A stretch of 64,000 nt of DNA from JAFGJU01 sp964570935 (GTDB lineage Bacteria; Eisenbacteria; RBG-16-71-46; JAFGJU01). Under the pieces are notes generated by a model, which did no database searches, had not been told where the DNA came from, and saw only the letters and a program-made list of their open reading frames with translations. This document shows positions 8,109-17,448 of the stretch, piece by piece; within the stretch, counting starts at the first letter, position 1; every line of letters starts with the position of its first letter. A program made the translations under genes and the position numbers. Location: positions 1-64,000 of the forward strand of contig CAZMZP010000073.1 of NCBI GenBank assembly GCA_964570935.1, given 5' to 3'.

Positions 8109-8248
8109 TGGAGACCCCGCTCGGGGCCCGGCCGGGCGAGCCCGGTTCGGGGCGCGGTGGGCCGGTTACACGGCGCCAGGGGGCGCCGAACCGACCTGAG
8201 GCCCGGTGGGGCGGAGAGCGGCCGAACGGCGGCATCAGCGGGACGATC

Positions 8249-8947
8249 ATGAGTGCGACGATCTTAAGCGCGACCGGCATACACAAGAGCTTCCGGATGG
8301 GCGGGCACGTCCTGAAGGTGCTCAAGGGGGTCGACCTCGAGGTCGTCGAGGGTGAGATAACGGCAATCGTCGGGGCTTCCGGCGTCGGAAAGAGCACGCT
8401 CCTCCACATCCTAGGCGCTCTGGACAGGCCGGACAGCGGCAGCGTGCGGCTGGATTCGCAGGAAGTCTTCGGTATGAGCGACGACGGACTGGCCAGGTTC
8501 CGCAACAGGACGGTGGGCTTCGTGTTTCAGTTTCATCACCTGCTGCCGGAGTTCACCGCGGTTGAGAACGTGATGATGCCCGGCCTGATAGCCGGGAACT
8601 CGATCGAATCCTGCCGGGAACGTGCGAGGAAGCTGCTCAAGGAAGTCCGGCTGCTGGAGAGGGAAGAACACAAACCGGGAGAGTTGTCGGGCGGCGAACA
8701 GCAGCGCGTGGCGGTGGCCAGGGCCCTGATGAACGACCCGCGCATCGTGCTCGCGGACGAGCCTTCCGGCAACCTGGACAAGGCCAGCGGCGAGGAGCTT
8801 CACGGGTTGATACAGGAGCTGCGTGAGACGCGCAAACAGACGTTCGTTATTGTGACGCACAACGAGAAACTTGCGGGATCTTCCGACAGGGTGGTACAAC
8901 TGGAGGACGGGAAGGCGCACGTCCTTCGTGAAATCGGGCGGCGCTGA
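8249..8947 (+). CDS. lolD: LolD lipoprotein-release ABC ATPase
   Basis: The 232-aa ATPase shows Walker A GASGVGKST, Q-loop FVFQFHHLLPEFTAVENVMMP, signature LSGGEQQRVAVARAL and Walker B IVLADEPSGNLD. It powers the permease encoded upstream. The frame is open further 5' to 8033, but that part overlaps lolC and reads as GC-rich low-complexity sequence, so the ATG at 8249 (MSATILSATGIHKSF) is chosen although its ribosome-binding site is weak. The 140-base gap after lolC is rich in GC palindromes. Confidence 0.92.
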   Translation: MSATILSATGIHKSFRMGGHVLKVLKGVDLEVVEGEITAIVGASGVGKSTLLHILGALDRPDSGSVRLDSQEVFGMSDDGLARFRNRTVGFVFQFHHLLPEFTAVENVMMPGLIAGNSIESCRERARKLLKEVRLLEREEHKPGELSGGEQQRVAVARALMNDPRIVLADEPSGNLDKASGEELHGLIQELRETRKQTFVIVTHNEKLAGSSDRVVQLEDGKAHVLREIGRR

Positions 8948-9014
8948 GCCGCCCCGGCGCGGGGCCGGCGCTCGATGCGAGCGCGGCGAGCGCTTCGAGA
9001 TACGGAGGCCGAAA

Positions 9015-9551
9015 ATGCAGTGTCAAATATGCGGCAAGGTCCCCGCGACCGTGCACTACACCGAGATCGTGAACGACAAGATGACGGAGCTTCACGTGTG
9101 CGAGAAGTGCGCGGAAGAGAAGGGGCTTCACGGTGTCATCGGGCAGTCCAAGGTGCCCATTTCCGGGCCGCTGGTCTGGATGATGGACAGCATGAGCTCC
9201 ACTGAGGAGGACAAGGTAGGGAGCGTTCAGTGCCCGGTCTGCGGGATGAAGTACTCCACGTTCAAGGAGACCGCGCGCGTCGGCTGCGCGTCGTGTTACG
9301 AGGCGTTCAGGACGCAGCTTCGCCCGGTGTTGAGACGGGTGCACGGGAGCACGCGCCATTCGGGGAAGAGTCCGACGAAGGACGGCGCGAAATACGCGCG
9401 CCGGAGGGAGATTCAGAAGCTCCAGGAGGAGTTGGACAGGGCGATCCAGCACGAGGAATTCGAGCTCGCCGCCGAGCTGAGGGACAAGATCCGGAAACTC
9501 GAGGCGGGCATGGCGGGTAAGAAACGCAGGGGCACCCCGAAGACCGAGTGA
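9015..9551 (+). CDS. mcsA: McsA, zinc-finger activator of protein-arginine kinase
   Basis: The 178-aa protein has two pairs of CxxC zinc motifs (CQICGK and CEKCAEEKG; CPVCGM and CASCYEAF) and a C-terminal UVR-type coiled coil (about 135-172, LQEELDRAIQHEEFELAAEL). In Firmicutes McsA binds and activates McsB. The ATG at 9015 has a strong GGAGG six bases upstream; an upstream extension of the frame is not supported. It lies between lolD and mcsB, and no ctsR repressor gene precedes it, unlike the Bacillus ctsR-mcsA-mcsB-clpC order. Confidence 0.92.
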   Translation: MQCQICGKVPATVHYTEIVNDKMTELHVCEKCAEEKGLHGVIGQSKVPISGPLVWMMDSMSSTEEDKVGSVQCPVCGMKYSTFKETARVGCASCYEAFRTQLRPVLRRVHGSTRHSGKSPTKDGAKYARRREIQKLQEELDRAIQHEEFELAAELRDKIRKLEAGMAGKKRRGTPKTE

Positions 9552-9561
9552 GGAGGAAGCA

Positions 9562-10617
9562 GTGACATCTCTGGCGGAAATGGCGAAACAGCCGGGAAGC
9601 TGGCTCAACGGAAGCGGCCCGCACTCCGACGTCGTTCTCAGCACTCGCGTTCGTCTTGCGCGCAATATTCAGAGCTTCCCGTTCCCGACCAGGGCCAAGG
9701 CGGAGCAGCTCTCCCAGGTGCTGCCGTCCGTGGTGGCGGCCGCGAAGAAGAGCCCGGCGTTCTCGGAGATGGTGGTGCTCCGCTCGGCGGAGATGACCCC
9801 GCAGGACAAGCAGTTCCTGGTCGAGAGGCATCTCATCAGTCACGATTTCGCGGAGAACTCCAAAGTCGGCGCCCTCGTGATCGGGACCGACGAGAGCGTG
9901 AGCATCATGGTCAACGAGGAGGACCACCTGCGTTTACAGGTGCTGTGCTCCGGGCTTCAGCTGGGCAAAGCGGTCAAGCTGGCGGACAAGATCGACGACG
10001 AGCTGGACGCTTCGCTGGAGTACGCCTTCTCGGAGGAGCTGGGCTACCTGACTTCGTGCCCGACCAACGTCGGCACGGGGCTCCGCGCCTCGGTGCTAAT
10101 GCACTTTCCGGCGCTCGTGCTCACGAAGCAGATCGGAAAGGTGCTTCAGGGCATTACGCAGGTCGGCCTGGCGGTGCGCGGGTTCTACGGGGAAGGCACG
10201 GAGATGATCGGGAACTTCTTCCAGGTCTCGAACCAGACCACGCTGGGCTTAAGCGAGAACGAGGCGGTCATGAGCCTGGAGCGCGTCGCGAACCAGGTGA
10301 TGGAGTACGAGGCCAAGGCCATGGAGGTGCTCCTCAGGGACGCCAAGGTGCAGATAGAGGACAAGATTTGGAGGGCCTTCGGGGCACTCAAGTACTGCAA
10401 GATCCTGCCGTCGAGGGAGCTGGTCTCTCTCGTTTCTCTGGTCAGGTTCGGAGTCTCGCTGGGACTGCCCGGGCTCTGTGACATCGGAGCCCTGAACGAG
10501 CTCCTCGTGTTGTCGCAGCCCGCTCACATGCAGAAGCGGGCCGGCAACGAACTGGCCGCGGCGGAGAGGAATGTGCTTCGGGCGGAGCTGGTACACGAGA
10601 GGCTCTGGCGGAGATAG
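9562..10617 (+). CDS. mcsB: McsB protein-arginine kinase
   Basis: This 351-aa phosphagen-kinase-family enzyme phosphorylates arginines on proteins and so marks them for ClpC. Visible family signatures are LSTRVRLARNIQSFPFP (about 26-42), NEEDHLRL (118-125) and TSCPTNVGTGLRASVLMHFP (164-183) with the conserved cysteine near 166. Length is normal for McsB, which lacks the extra N-terminal domain of eukaryotic creatine/arginine kinases. The GTG start at 9562 follows GAGGAGG closely. It is flanked by mcsA and clpC, giving a complete arginine-phosphorylation protease module. Confidence 0.93.
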   Translation: MTSLAEMAKQPGSWLNGSGPHSDVVLSTRVRLARNIQSFPFPTRAKAEQLSQVLPSVVAAAKKSPAFSEMVVLRSAEMTPQDKQFLVERHLISHDFAENSKVGALVIGTDESVSIMVNEEDHLRLQVLCSGLQLGKAVKLADKIDDELDASLEYAFSEELGYLTSCPTNVGTGLRASVLMHFPALVLTKQIGKVLQGITQVGLAVRGFYGEGTEMIGNFFQVSNQTTLGLSENEAVMSLERVANQVMEYEAKAMEVLLRDAKVQIEDKIWRAFGALKYCKILPSRELVSLVSLVRFGVSLGLPGLCDIGALNELLVLSQPAHMQKRAGNELAAAERNVLRAELVHERLWRR

Positions 10618-10648
10618 TGAGTCAAACAAGACACGAGGTGGAGTAGCG

Positions 10649-13081
10649 ATGCAAGGCGGAGACAAGTTCACCGAACGAGTGCGAAAAGTGATGTACCTCG
10701 CGCGCGAGGAGGCGGCCCGGCTTCACCACGACTACATCGGGACCGAGCATCTTCTGCTCGGCATCCTGAGGGAGGGTGAGGGCATCGCGGCCACCGTGCT
10801 GAGCAACCTTGGGCTGGACCTGGACGCCATAAGGCAGGCGGTGGAGAGCATGGTCGCGTCCACCGGCGGAACGACCACGATAGGCGAGATCCCGTTCACG
10901 CCGCGCGCGAAGAGGGTGCTCGAGCTGTCGGTGGACGAGGCGAGGCAGCTGGGCCACAACTACGTTGGAACCGAACACCTTCTCCTGGGTTTGATAAGAG
11001 AAGGCGAGGGCGTTGCTGCACGCGTTCTCATCGAGCTCGGAATAGACAGGAAGAAAGTCCGCGAAGAGACCCTCAAGCTTCTTGGCGGCGCGGCCCCGGG
11101 CGCGCAGCAGGGCGAGAAGGAGGAGAAATCCGAGACCCCGGCGCTGAACCAATTCAGCCGGGACCTGACCGTCCTTGCGAGAGAGGGCAAGCTGGACCCG
11201 GTGATCGGCCGTGAGAGTGAAATAGAGAGAGTGGTCCAGGTCCTGAGCCGCCGCAAGAAGAACAACCCGGTCCTCATCGGCGAGCCCGGCGTGGGTAAGA
11301 CGGCCATCGTCGAAGGGCTCGCGCAGATGATCGTGGACAACAAGGTGCCCGAGACACTGCGCGGCAAACGCCTGGTCGTCATAGACCTGGCGTCGGTGGT
11401 GGCAGGGACCAAGTATCGCGGCCAGTTCGAGGAGCGGCTGAAGGCAGTCATGAACGAAATCCGTGATTCCAAGGACACGATATGTTTCCTGGATGAGCTC
11501 CACACGATAGTGGGCGCCGGAGGCGCCGAGGGAGCCATAGACGCCTCGAATATGCTGAAGCCCGCTCTGGCGCGCGGCGAGATGCAGTGCATCGGAGCCA
11601 CGACGCTGGATGAGTACCGCAAGCACATCGAGAAGGACGGGGCCCTCGAGAGGAGGTTCCAGCCCATAATGGTGGACCCGCCCTCCGTCGAGCAGACCAT
11701 AAAGATCATCCATGGGCTGCGCGACAAGTACGAGGCGCATCACGGCGTCAAGATGACCGACGGCGCTGTCGAGGCCGCGGTCGAGCTGTCCGACAGGTAC
11801 ATCACCGACCGTTACCTTCCCGACAAGGCCATAGACGTGATAGACGAATCGGGCGCGAGGGCGCGGCTGTCGGTGGCCACGGCGCCCAACGAGCTAAGAC
11901 AGCTGGAGAAGAAGGCCGAGGAGCTGGCCAAGGAGAAGGAAGAGGCCGTGTTGGCCCAGGAGTTCGAGAAGGCTGCCGGCCTGCGCGACCAGGAGCGTGA
12001 GCTGCGGCACAACATACGCGAGACGAAGAAGGGCTGGAGCGAGGCACGCTCTGAATCGCAGGCGGTCGTGGATGCCGACGACGTGGCCGAGGTGGTGTCC
12101 AAGATGACGGGGGTGCCGGTCGCGAAGCTCGAGGAGAAGGAATCCGAGAAGCTCCTCAGGATGGAAGACGAGCTCACGAAGTTCGTGGTGGGCCAGGGCC
12201 CGGCAGTCACAGCGATCGCCAAGGCGGTCCGCCGCAACCGGGCCGGTCTGAGAGACCCGCGCCGCCCGATCGGGTCGTTCATATTCCTCGGACCCACCGG
12301 GGTCGGCAAGACGGAGCTGGCGAGGGTGCTTGCCAGGTTCCTGTTCCAGGACGAGGACGCCCTGATCCGCATAGACATGTCGGAGGTCATGGAGAAGTTC
12401 AACGTGTCGAAGCTGGTGGGGGCGCCTCCCGGGTACGTCGGGTACGAGGAGGGCGGCCAGCTGACCGAGAAGGTCAGGCGGAAGCCGTATTCGGTGGTGC
12501 TGCTGGACGAGATAGAGAAGGCGCATCCTGACGTCTTCAACATCCTTTTGCAGGTGTTGGACGACGGGCAGCTCACGGACAGCATGCGCAGAAAGGTGAA
12601 CTTCAAGAACACGGTGCTCATAATGACTTCGAACCTCGGTACGAGGCAGATCAAGGGCTCGTCGCTCGGGTTCCAGAAGCCGGACGAGGCCACGACCTAC
12701 GACAAGATGAAGGGCGCCGTGATGGACGAGGTGAAGCGCACGTTCAACCCGGAGTTCCTGAACAGGATAGACGAGATCATCGTGTTCAGAGCCCTCGACG
12801 TGCAGGACATGCAGCAGATCGTGAAGATACTGCTGGACCAGGTCGACACGAGGCTGAAGCGCAAGGACATCCGCCTCAATTTCACTCAGGAGGCCCTGGA
12901 CTTCCTGATAGAAAAGGGATTCGACCCCGCGCTGGGCGCCCGGCCGCTCAGGCGGACCATCCAGCGCCTGGTGGAAGACCCTCTCTCGGAGTTGGTCCTC
13001 AGGGGTGTGGTTCGCGACGGATGCACCGTGGAGGTCGGCCGCAAGGGGGACGAGATATCGTTCCGCGAGTGCGATAAATAG
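10649..13081 (+). CDS. clpC: ClpC AAA+ unfoldase
   Basis: This 810-aa ATPase would feed substrates, including phospho-arginine-marked proteins, to ClpP (no clpP in the window). It has two N-terminal Clp_N repeats (about 1-145, each with GTEHLLLG), AAA1 with Walker A GEPGVGKT (211-218), a UVR/middle domain (QEFEKAAGLRDQERELRHN), AAA2 with Walker A GPTGVGKT and a D2-small domain. The frame begins earlier at 10571 inside mcsB, but the ATG at 10649 follows GAGGTGG and begins the family-typical KFTERVRKVMYLAREEA. Confidence 0.95.
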   Translation: MQGGDKFTERVRKVMYLAREEAARLHHDYIGTEHLLLGILREGEGIAATVLSNLGLDLDAIRQAVESMVASTGGTTTIGEIPFTPRAKRVLELSVDEARQLGHNYVGTEHLLLGLIREGEGVAARVLIELGIDRKKVREETLKLLGGAAPGAQQGEKEEKSETPALNQFSRDLTVLAREGKLDPVIGRESEIERVVQVLSRRKKNNPVLIGEPGVGKTAIVEGLAQMIVDNKVPETLRGKRLVVIDLASVVAGTKYRGQFEERLKAVMNEIRDSKDTICFLDELHTIVGAGGAEGAIDASNMLKPALARGEMQCIGATTLDEYRKHIEKDGALERRFQPIMVDPPSVEQTIKIIHGLRDKYEAHHGVKMTDGAVEAAVELSDRYITDRYLPDKAIDVIDESGARARLSVATAPNELRQLEKKAEELAKEKEEAVLAQEFEKAAGLRDQERELRHNIRETKKGWSEARSESQAVVDADDVAEVVSKMTGVPVAKLEEKESEKLLRMEDELTKFVVGQGPAVTAIAKAVRRNRAGLRDPRRPIGSFIFLGPTGVGKTELARVLARFLFQDEDALIRIDMSEVMEKFNVSKLVGAPPGYVGYEEGGQLTEKVRRKPYSVVLLDEIEKAHPDVFNILLQVLDDGQLTDSMRRKVNFKNTVLIMTSNLGTRQIKGSSLGFQKPDEATTYDKMKGAVMDEVKRTFNPEFLNRIDEIIVFRALDVQDMQQIVKILLDQVDTRLKRKDIRLNFTQEALDFLIEKGFDPALGARPLRRTIQRLVEDPLSELVLRGVVRDGCTVEVGRKGDEISFRECDK

Positions 13082-13229
13082 GCCGGCACTGCTCCTGGTT
13101 CGGGAAGCGTGCGGCTGGCCGACAAAGTTGTGTTGCACCGGAGCGGGCCTGTCCCGCCCGCGCCCGTTGTCTGAGTTCGAAGTCCATGCGGTGCGGCTCT
13201 GGCGCCGCTGCTGATTGGGAGTCCACTTG

Positions 13230-15695
13230 ATGCATACGCCCGGGCAGACCCTCGGTCGCTCTTCCAGAGCGCTGTTCTCATTCCTGTTCCTTCAATCCTT
13301 TCTTCTCGCGGTCGCGCCATTGGTGCTCGCGGGTCCGGTTTCGGGGCTCCTGGCGCCGTCCGCCGAGGCGCAGGCGGCCTCATCCGCCTTGTCCGGGAGC
13401 CAGGCAGACTCGTTGTCGGCGCTGAGCGGGACGGCTCCGCTGCTGACCGTTCCGAGCGCGGCGGACACCGGCGGCGCCGCGGCCACGGAGGCCAAAGCGC
13501 CTTCCCGAGTGCTGGCCGTGAGGGTGTCCGGGCTCGAGAACGTCGACTCGAGCGTGGTCTTGAGCGTGTTCGGAGTGGCCCCGGGGGATTTGTTCTCGTA
13601 CGAGAACGTGAGGGCTGGCGTCAAGAGCCTCTACGGCCTTGGCTACTTCTCTGACGTGACGGTGGACGGTGAGGAGCTGCCCGAAGGCGTAATACTCAAG
13701 CTCGTGGTGGCCGAGACTCCCAGAGTGATCGCGGTGAAGTTCAGCGGCACCAAGGGCATCGACGACAAGAAGCTCCAGGAGAAGCTCGCGCTGAAGGGAA
13801 ACGACTTCTACACGGAAGCCGCCGTGTTTGAGGCCAAACGCGCCATCGTGGCCGCGTATCTGGAAGAGGGCTATCCGGCCGCGACGGTCAAGGCCGTCAC
13901 GACCAGCGAGAAGCAGAAGGGCAAGATAGAGCTCACGTTCGAGATAGAGGAAGGCAAGAAAGTCCGCCTCAAGGGCATAACCTTCGTCGGGAACGCGTCA
14001 ATAGAGTCGTCGAAGCTCAAGAAGGCCATGGACCTGGAGGTGAAGTCCTGGTGGAAGGGCGGGAAGTTCAAGCAGGAGACCCTGGAGAGCGACTTCGAGA
14101 AGATAGCGAAGTATTACAAGAGCAGGGGGTTCCGTGACGCGGCGGTGACGGGACACGAGATCAGTTACAGCGAGAACAAGCGTGACCTCTTCTTGAAGAT
14201 CAGCGTGGAGGAGGGCGGGCGCTACCGGCTGGGAGACGTGCAGTGGACAGGCGGTGTCGCGCTGGGACCGGACGCCTTCAAGAAACTGACGACCGTGCTA
14301 GAGGGCGACATCTACGACATCGAGAAGCTGGAGAAGATGCAGGCCGGCGCCTACGAGATGTACGCGGAGCACGGCTACATCTTCCTGGACATAGAAAAGC
14401 GGGAGTCCGTCCGGGACAGCCTCGTGGACGTGACTTACGCGATAACGGAAGGGCAGCCGTCGTTCGTCAAGCACATACTCGTCTCCGGAAACGACAGGAC
14501 CAAGGAGAAGGTGATCAGACGGGAACTGTCGATCAGACCGGGTCAGATGTTCAAGAGGTCGGCGTTGTTGAGGAGCCAGCGCGACGTGTTCGCCCTCGGG
14601 TACTTCGAGGACGTGCTCATAGACTACCAGATCGAACAGCCGCCCGACATTGACCTCATCTTCCAGATGAAGGAAAAACAGACCGGCACGGCCACGGCGG
14701 GCGCGGGTTACACCAGCGACTCCGGCCTGACGGGGTTCGTCGAGCTGGGGCACAACAACCTGTTCGGTAACGGCCAGAGTGTCATGCTCCATCTGGAGAA
14801 GGGCAAGAAGCGGAGCAACTACGACCTGAGTTTCACCGAGCCGTGGTTCCGCGATACGCGCACGAGCCTCGGCATCGACATCTACAACATGGAAAGGCAG
14901 CGGGACTACTACGACGAGCTCCGCCAGGGCGGGGGAATAAGGGTCGGCAGGCCTCTCCCGTGGCCGGACTACACGAGGGGATACGTTTCCTACACTCTGG
15001 AGGACGTGACCCTCAGGGATTTCTCTTCAAGCTACACCGGCACGCTGGACGAGGTCTCGTGGCCGCAGCGCACCAGCCGCATGGAAACGGCCGTGGTGCG
15101 CAACAGCACCGACAACCCGTTCTATCCCACGAGAGGCTCTCGTCTCTCGATAAACTCCGAGTTCTCCGGCGGCGCCCTGGGAGGCGACCAGAACTTCCAC
15201 AAACAGGTCGTTGATTTTCGTGTGTACAAGAACGTGGTGTGGAGGACGGCTCTGCTGACCCGGCTGCGCGTGGGTTGGATGGACGCCTACAATCACTACG
15301 AGAAGGTGCCCGAGTACGAGAGATTCCGTCTGGGCGGCACGACCGTGGACTTTCTCCGCGGATATCCCGACTACGAGATCGTGCCGGACGCGAACGTGTA
15401 CGAGCTGGACGGCCGGACCGTCAGATGGCCGGGCGGCCGCATGATGGGCGCTCTCACCCTGGAGTATCAATTTCCGATCGCCGACCCGCTCCGCGGCCTC
15501 TTCTTCTTCGACGTGGGCAACACCTGGAACAACGAGACCGAGATCGACCTCAAGGGATTCAAGAAGGGTGCGGGCGTCGGACTGAGGCTGGAGGTCCCCA
15601 TGCTTGGAGTGGTGGGCTTCGACTTCGGGTACGGGTTCGACCGCGACGGCGGTGGGAAGTGGGAACCCCACTTCATAATGGGCAAGCTCTTCTAG
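13230..15695 (+). CDS. bamA: BamA outer-membrane barrel-assembly factor
   Basis: The 821-aa protein has an N-terminal signal segment (hydrophobic about 15-40), an unusual Ala/Ser-rich stretch up to about 90, POTRA repeats (about 95-430; e.g. GYFEDVLIDYQ at the end of the last one) and a 16-strand-type barrel (about 440-821) with VRG-loop-like RLGGTTVDFLRGYPDYE and a terminal aromatic signature ending GKLF. It folds and inserts outer-membrane proteins. The ATG at 13230 is eight bases after GGGAG; a TTG five codons earlier is less likely. The product works with Skp, encoded next. Confidence 0.93.
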   Translation: MHTPGQTLGRSSRALFSFLFLQSFLLAVAPLVLAGPVSGLLAPSAEAQAASSALSGSQADSLSALSGTAPLLTVPSAADTGGAAATEAKAPSRVLAVRVSGLENVDSSVVLSVFGVAPGDLFSYENVRAGVKSLYGLGYFSDVTVDGEELPEGVILKLVVAETPRVIAVKFSGTKGIDDKKLQEKLALKGNDFYTEAAVFEAKRAIVAAYLEEGYPAATVKAVTTSEKQKGKIELTFEIEEGKKVRLKGITFVGNASIESSKLKKAMDLEVKSWWKGGKFKQETLESDFEKIAKYYKSRGFRDAAVTGHEISYSENKRDLFLKISVEEGGRYRLGDVQWTGGVALGPDAFKKLTTVLEGDIYDIEKLEKMQAGAYEMYAEHGYIFLDIEKRESVRDSLVDVTYAITEGQPSFVKHILVSGNDRTKEKVIRRELSIRPGQMFKRSALLRSQRDVFALGYFEDVLIDYQIEQPPDIDLIFQMKEKQTGTATAGAGYTSDSGLTGFVELGHNNLFGNGQSVMLHLEKGKKRSNYDLSFTEPWFRDTRTSLGIDIYNMERQRDYYDELRQGGGIRVGRPLPWPDYTRGYVSYTLEDVTLRDFSSSYTGTLDEVSWPQRTSRMETAVVRNSTDNPFYPTRGSRLSINSEFSGGALGGDQNFHKQVVDFRVYKNVVWRTALLTRLRVGWMDAYNHYEKVPEYERFRLGGTTVDFLRGYPDYEIVPDANVYELDGRTVRWPGGRMMGALTLEYQFPIADPLRGLFFFDVGNTWNNETEIDLKGFKKGAGVGLRLEVPMLGVVGFDFGYGFDRDGGGKWEPHFIMGKLF

Positions 15696-15712
15696 AAGGC
15701 GCGTGCGCTTCG

Positions 15713-15733
15713 CCGCACGGGGCGCCCGTGCGG
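15713..15733 (+). other. stem-loop between bamA and skp
   Basis: A perfect 9-bp inverted repeat (15713-15721 with 15725-15733) has a GCG triloop. There is no T-run, so it is more likely a processing/stability element or weak terminator adjusting skp relative to bamA than an efficient terminator. Confidence 0.5.
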
Positions 15734-15770
15734 GCGGCGCCGGCTCTCACGCGTAAGGAGTGATTCCAGT

Positions 15771-16364
15771 ATGAACTCTGCCAGGAAGCACCGTTCTTCC
15801 GGCGCCTCCCGGGATGTCTCCCGCGGCGCCGTCATCGCTGCGTCTCTCGCTTTCGTCCTGTTCTCGGCCGGTATGTTCTCCTCGGGTGCGGCACCCGCCC
15901 TGGGCGCGGACCTGAAGGTGGGATTCATAGACTCGGAACGCATCTTCAACGAGTACAAGGGAGTCCAGGAGGCCCAGAAGCAGTTCGACCAGGACATACA
16001 GACGTGGAAGGCGCAGGCCACGGAGATGAAGAGCTCCGTGGACAAGCTCAGGCTCGAAGTCGAGTCTCAGCGGCTGATGCTGAGCGACAGCAAGCTCCAG
16101 GAGAAGGAGTCCGAGCTCCAGACGAAGATCCGCGACCACGAGGCCTTCGTGCAGCGGATATGGGGACCTGGCGGGGAGCTGGAGCTGAGGAATGAGGCCC
16201 TGACCAAACCCATCATCGCAAAGATAAGGCAGATAGTGGACAAGATAGGCCTGGACGAGAACTACTCCCTCATTCTGGACGCCGCGGACGGCAACGTCGT
16301 CTTCGGTAACAAGGCTCTTGACCTTACTGACAGAGTCCTTGAAGAACTGGGCAAAATGGAATAG
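15771..16364 (+). CDS. skp: Skp/OmpH periplasmic chaperone
   Basis: The 197-aa product has a long signal peptide (hydrophobic around 20-44, cleavage probably near ALGA-DLKVG) and the OmpH-family start KVGFIDSERIFNEYKGVQEA, followed by a charged coiled coil (about 65-145) and the C-terminal strand region NYSLILDAADGNVVF. Skp trimers hold unfolded outer-membrane proteins for BamA. An AAGGAG lies about ten bases before the ATG. The stop is one base from the lpxD start. Confidence 0.9.
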   Translation: MNSARKHRSSGASRDVSRGAVIAASLAFVLFSAGMFSSGAAPALGADLKVGFIDSERIFNEYKGVQEAQKQFDQDIQTWKAQATEMKSSVDKLRLEVESQRLMLSDSKLQEKESELQTKIRDHEAFVQRIWGPGGELELRNEALTKPIIAKIRQIVDKIGLDENYSLILDAADGNVVFGNKALDLTDRVLEELGKME

Positions 16365-16365
16365 T

Positions 16366-17448
16366 ATGTCCGGGATGAAAATGCGACTGGACGAGCTCGC
16401 CAAGACCCTGAACGGGGTCGTCGTGGGAGACGGTTCCGTTGAGATTTCGGGCGTGGCCGGCATCAAGGAGGCCGGACGCGGCGATATCACCTTTTTGGCA
16501 AACCCCAAGTACGAATCGTACGTATCCACGACCCGGGCCTCGGCCATCATCGTCGCAAACGGCCGCCTGGCAATGCCCATCCCCGTGCTCCAGATCGAGA
16601 ACCCCTACCTGGCGTTCCTGAAGGCCGTGCGGCTGTTCCGGGGCGACACGCAGAAAGTGGAGCCCGGCGTTCACTCCAGCGCGGTCATCGGCCGCGGGGT
16701 CAAGCTGGGCGAGGGCGTGTCCGTGGGTCCGTTCGTGGTGGTGGGAGAGGACGCCGAGGTGGGCGACGACGTCGTGCTCATGGCGCTGAGTTACGTCGGC
16801 GCCAGGTCCAAGCTGGGCAGCGGGACGTTCGTGTACCCGAGTGTGACCATCCGGGAGGACGTGGTGGTGGGCCGGAGGGTCATAATACACAGCGGCACCG
16901 TCATCGGCAGCGACGGGTTCGGGTTCGCCAAGGACGGCGAGGTGTATCACAAGATTCCGCAGGTGGGGAACGTGGAGATAGGCGACGACGTCGAGATCGG
17001 CGCCAACGTGACGATAGACAGGGCCACGACCGGCACCACGTCGATAGGCCGCGGCACCAAGATAGACAATCTGGTGCAGATCGCGCACAACGTGGTGGTC
17101 GGAGAGAACTGCATCATCGTCGCGCAGGTGGGCATCTCCGGCAGCACTGAAGTCGGGAAGAGCGTGACCCTGGCCGGCCAGGCCGGCATAGTGGGTCATA
17201 TCAAGATCGGCGACTATGCGATGGTGGGCTCTCAGGCGGGAGTCACGAAATCGGTGCGGGCCAAGACGAGAGTGAGCGGCTATCCGGCCGCTCCGCACGA
17301 GGTGTCCAAGCGGCTGTACGCGAGCATAAGAAGGCTGCCGGAGCTCATAAAACAGTTCAGGGATTTCGAGAAGCGGCTGCGGGCTCTGGAGGGCAAGGAG
17401 CCACTGGGAGAAGGAGCGGAGGATGTTGAAGCAGCAGACGACGATTGA
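16366..17448 (+). CDS. lpxD: UDP-3-O-(3-hydroxyacyl)glucosamine N-acyltransferase LpxD
   Basis: The 360-aa enzyme adds the second hydroxyacyl chain in lipid A synthesis. The N-terminal uridine-binding domain (MRLDELAKTLNGVVVGDG, about 6-110) is followed by a left-handed beta-helix of hexapeptide repeats (about 110-310) with the catalytic-histidine region VQIAHNVVVGENC, and a C-terminal helical tail. ATG 16366 is used, but ATG codons at 16375 and 16381 are possible alternatives because no strong ribosome-binding site separates them. The 3' end overlaps lpxC-fabZ by 26 bases. Confidence 0.93.
   Translation: MSGMKMRLDELAKTLNGVVVGDGSVEISGVAGIKEAGRGDITFLANPKYESYVSTTRASAIIVANGRLAMPIPVLQIENPYLAFLKAVRLFRGDTQKVEPGVHSSAVIGRGVKLGEGVSVGPFVVVGEDAEVGDDVVLMALSYVGARSKLGSGTFVYPSVTIREDVVVGRRVIIHSGTVIGSDGFGFAKDGEVYHKIPQVGNVEIGDDVEIGANVTIDRATTGTTSIGRGTKIDNLVQIAHNVVVGENCIIVAQVGISGSTEVGKSVTLAGQAGIVGHIKIGDYAMVGSQAGVTKSVRAKTRVSGYPAAPHEVSKRLYASIRRLPELIKQFRDFEKRLRALEGKEPLGEGAEDVEAADDD

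Noticed and set aside
8945..9014. ctsR-type repressor gene before mcsA
   Set aside because: The gap is only about 70 bases of GC-rich sequence with no frame; the repressor gene is not here.
11894..13138. 414-codon antisense frame over clpC
   Set aside because: Shadow of the AAA2 domain; the Leu/His/Arg repeats reflect complementary codons.
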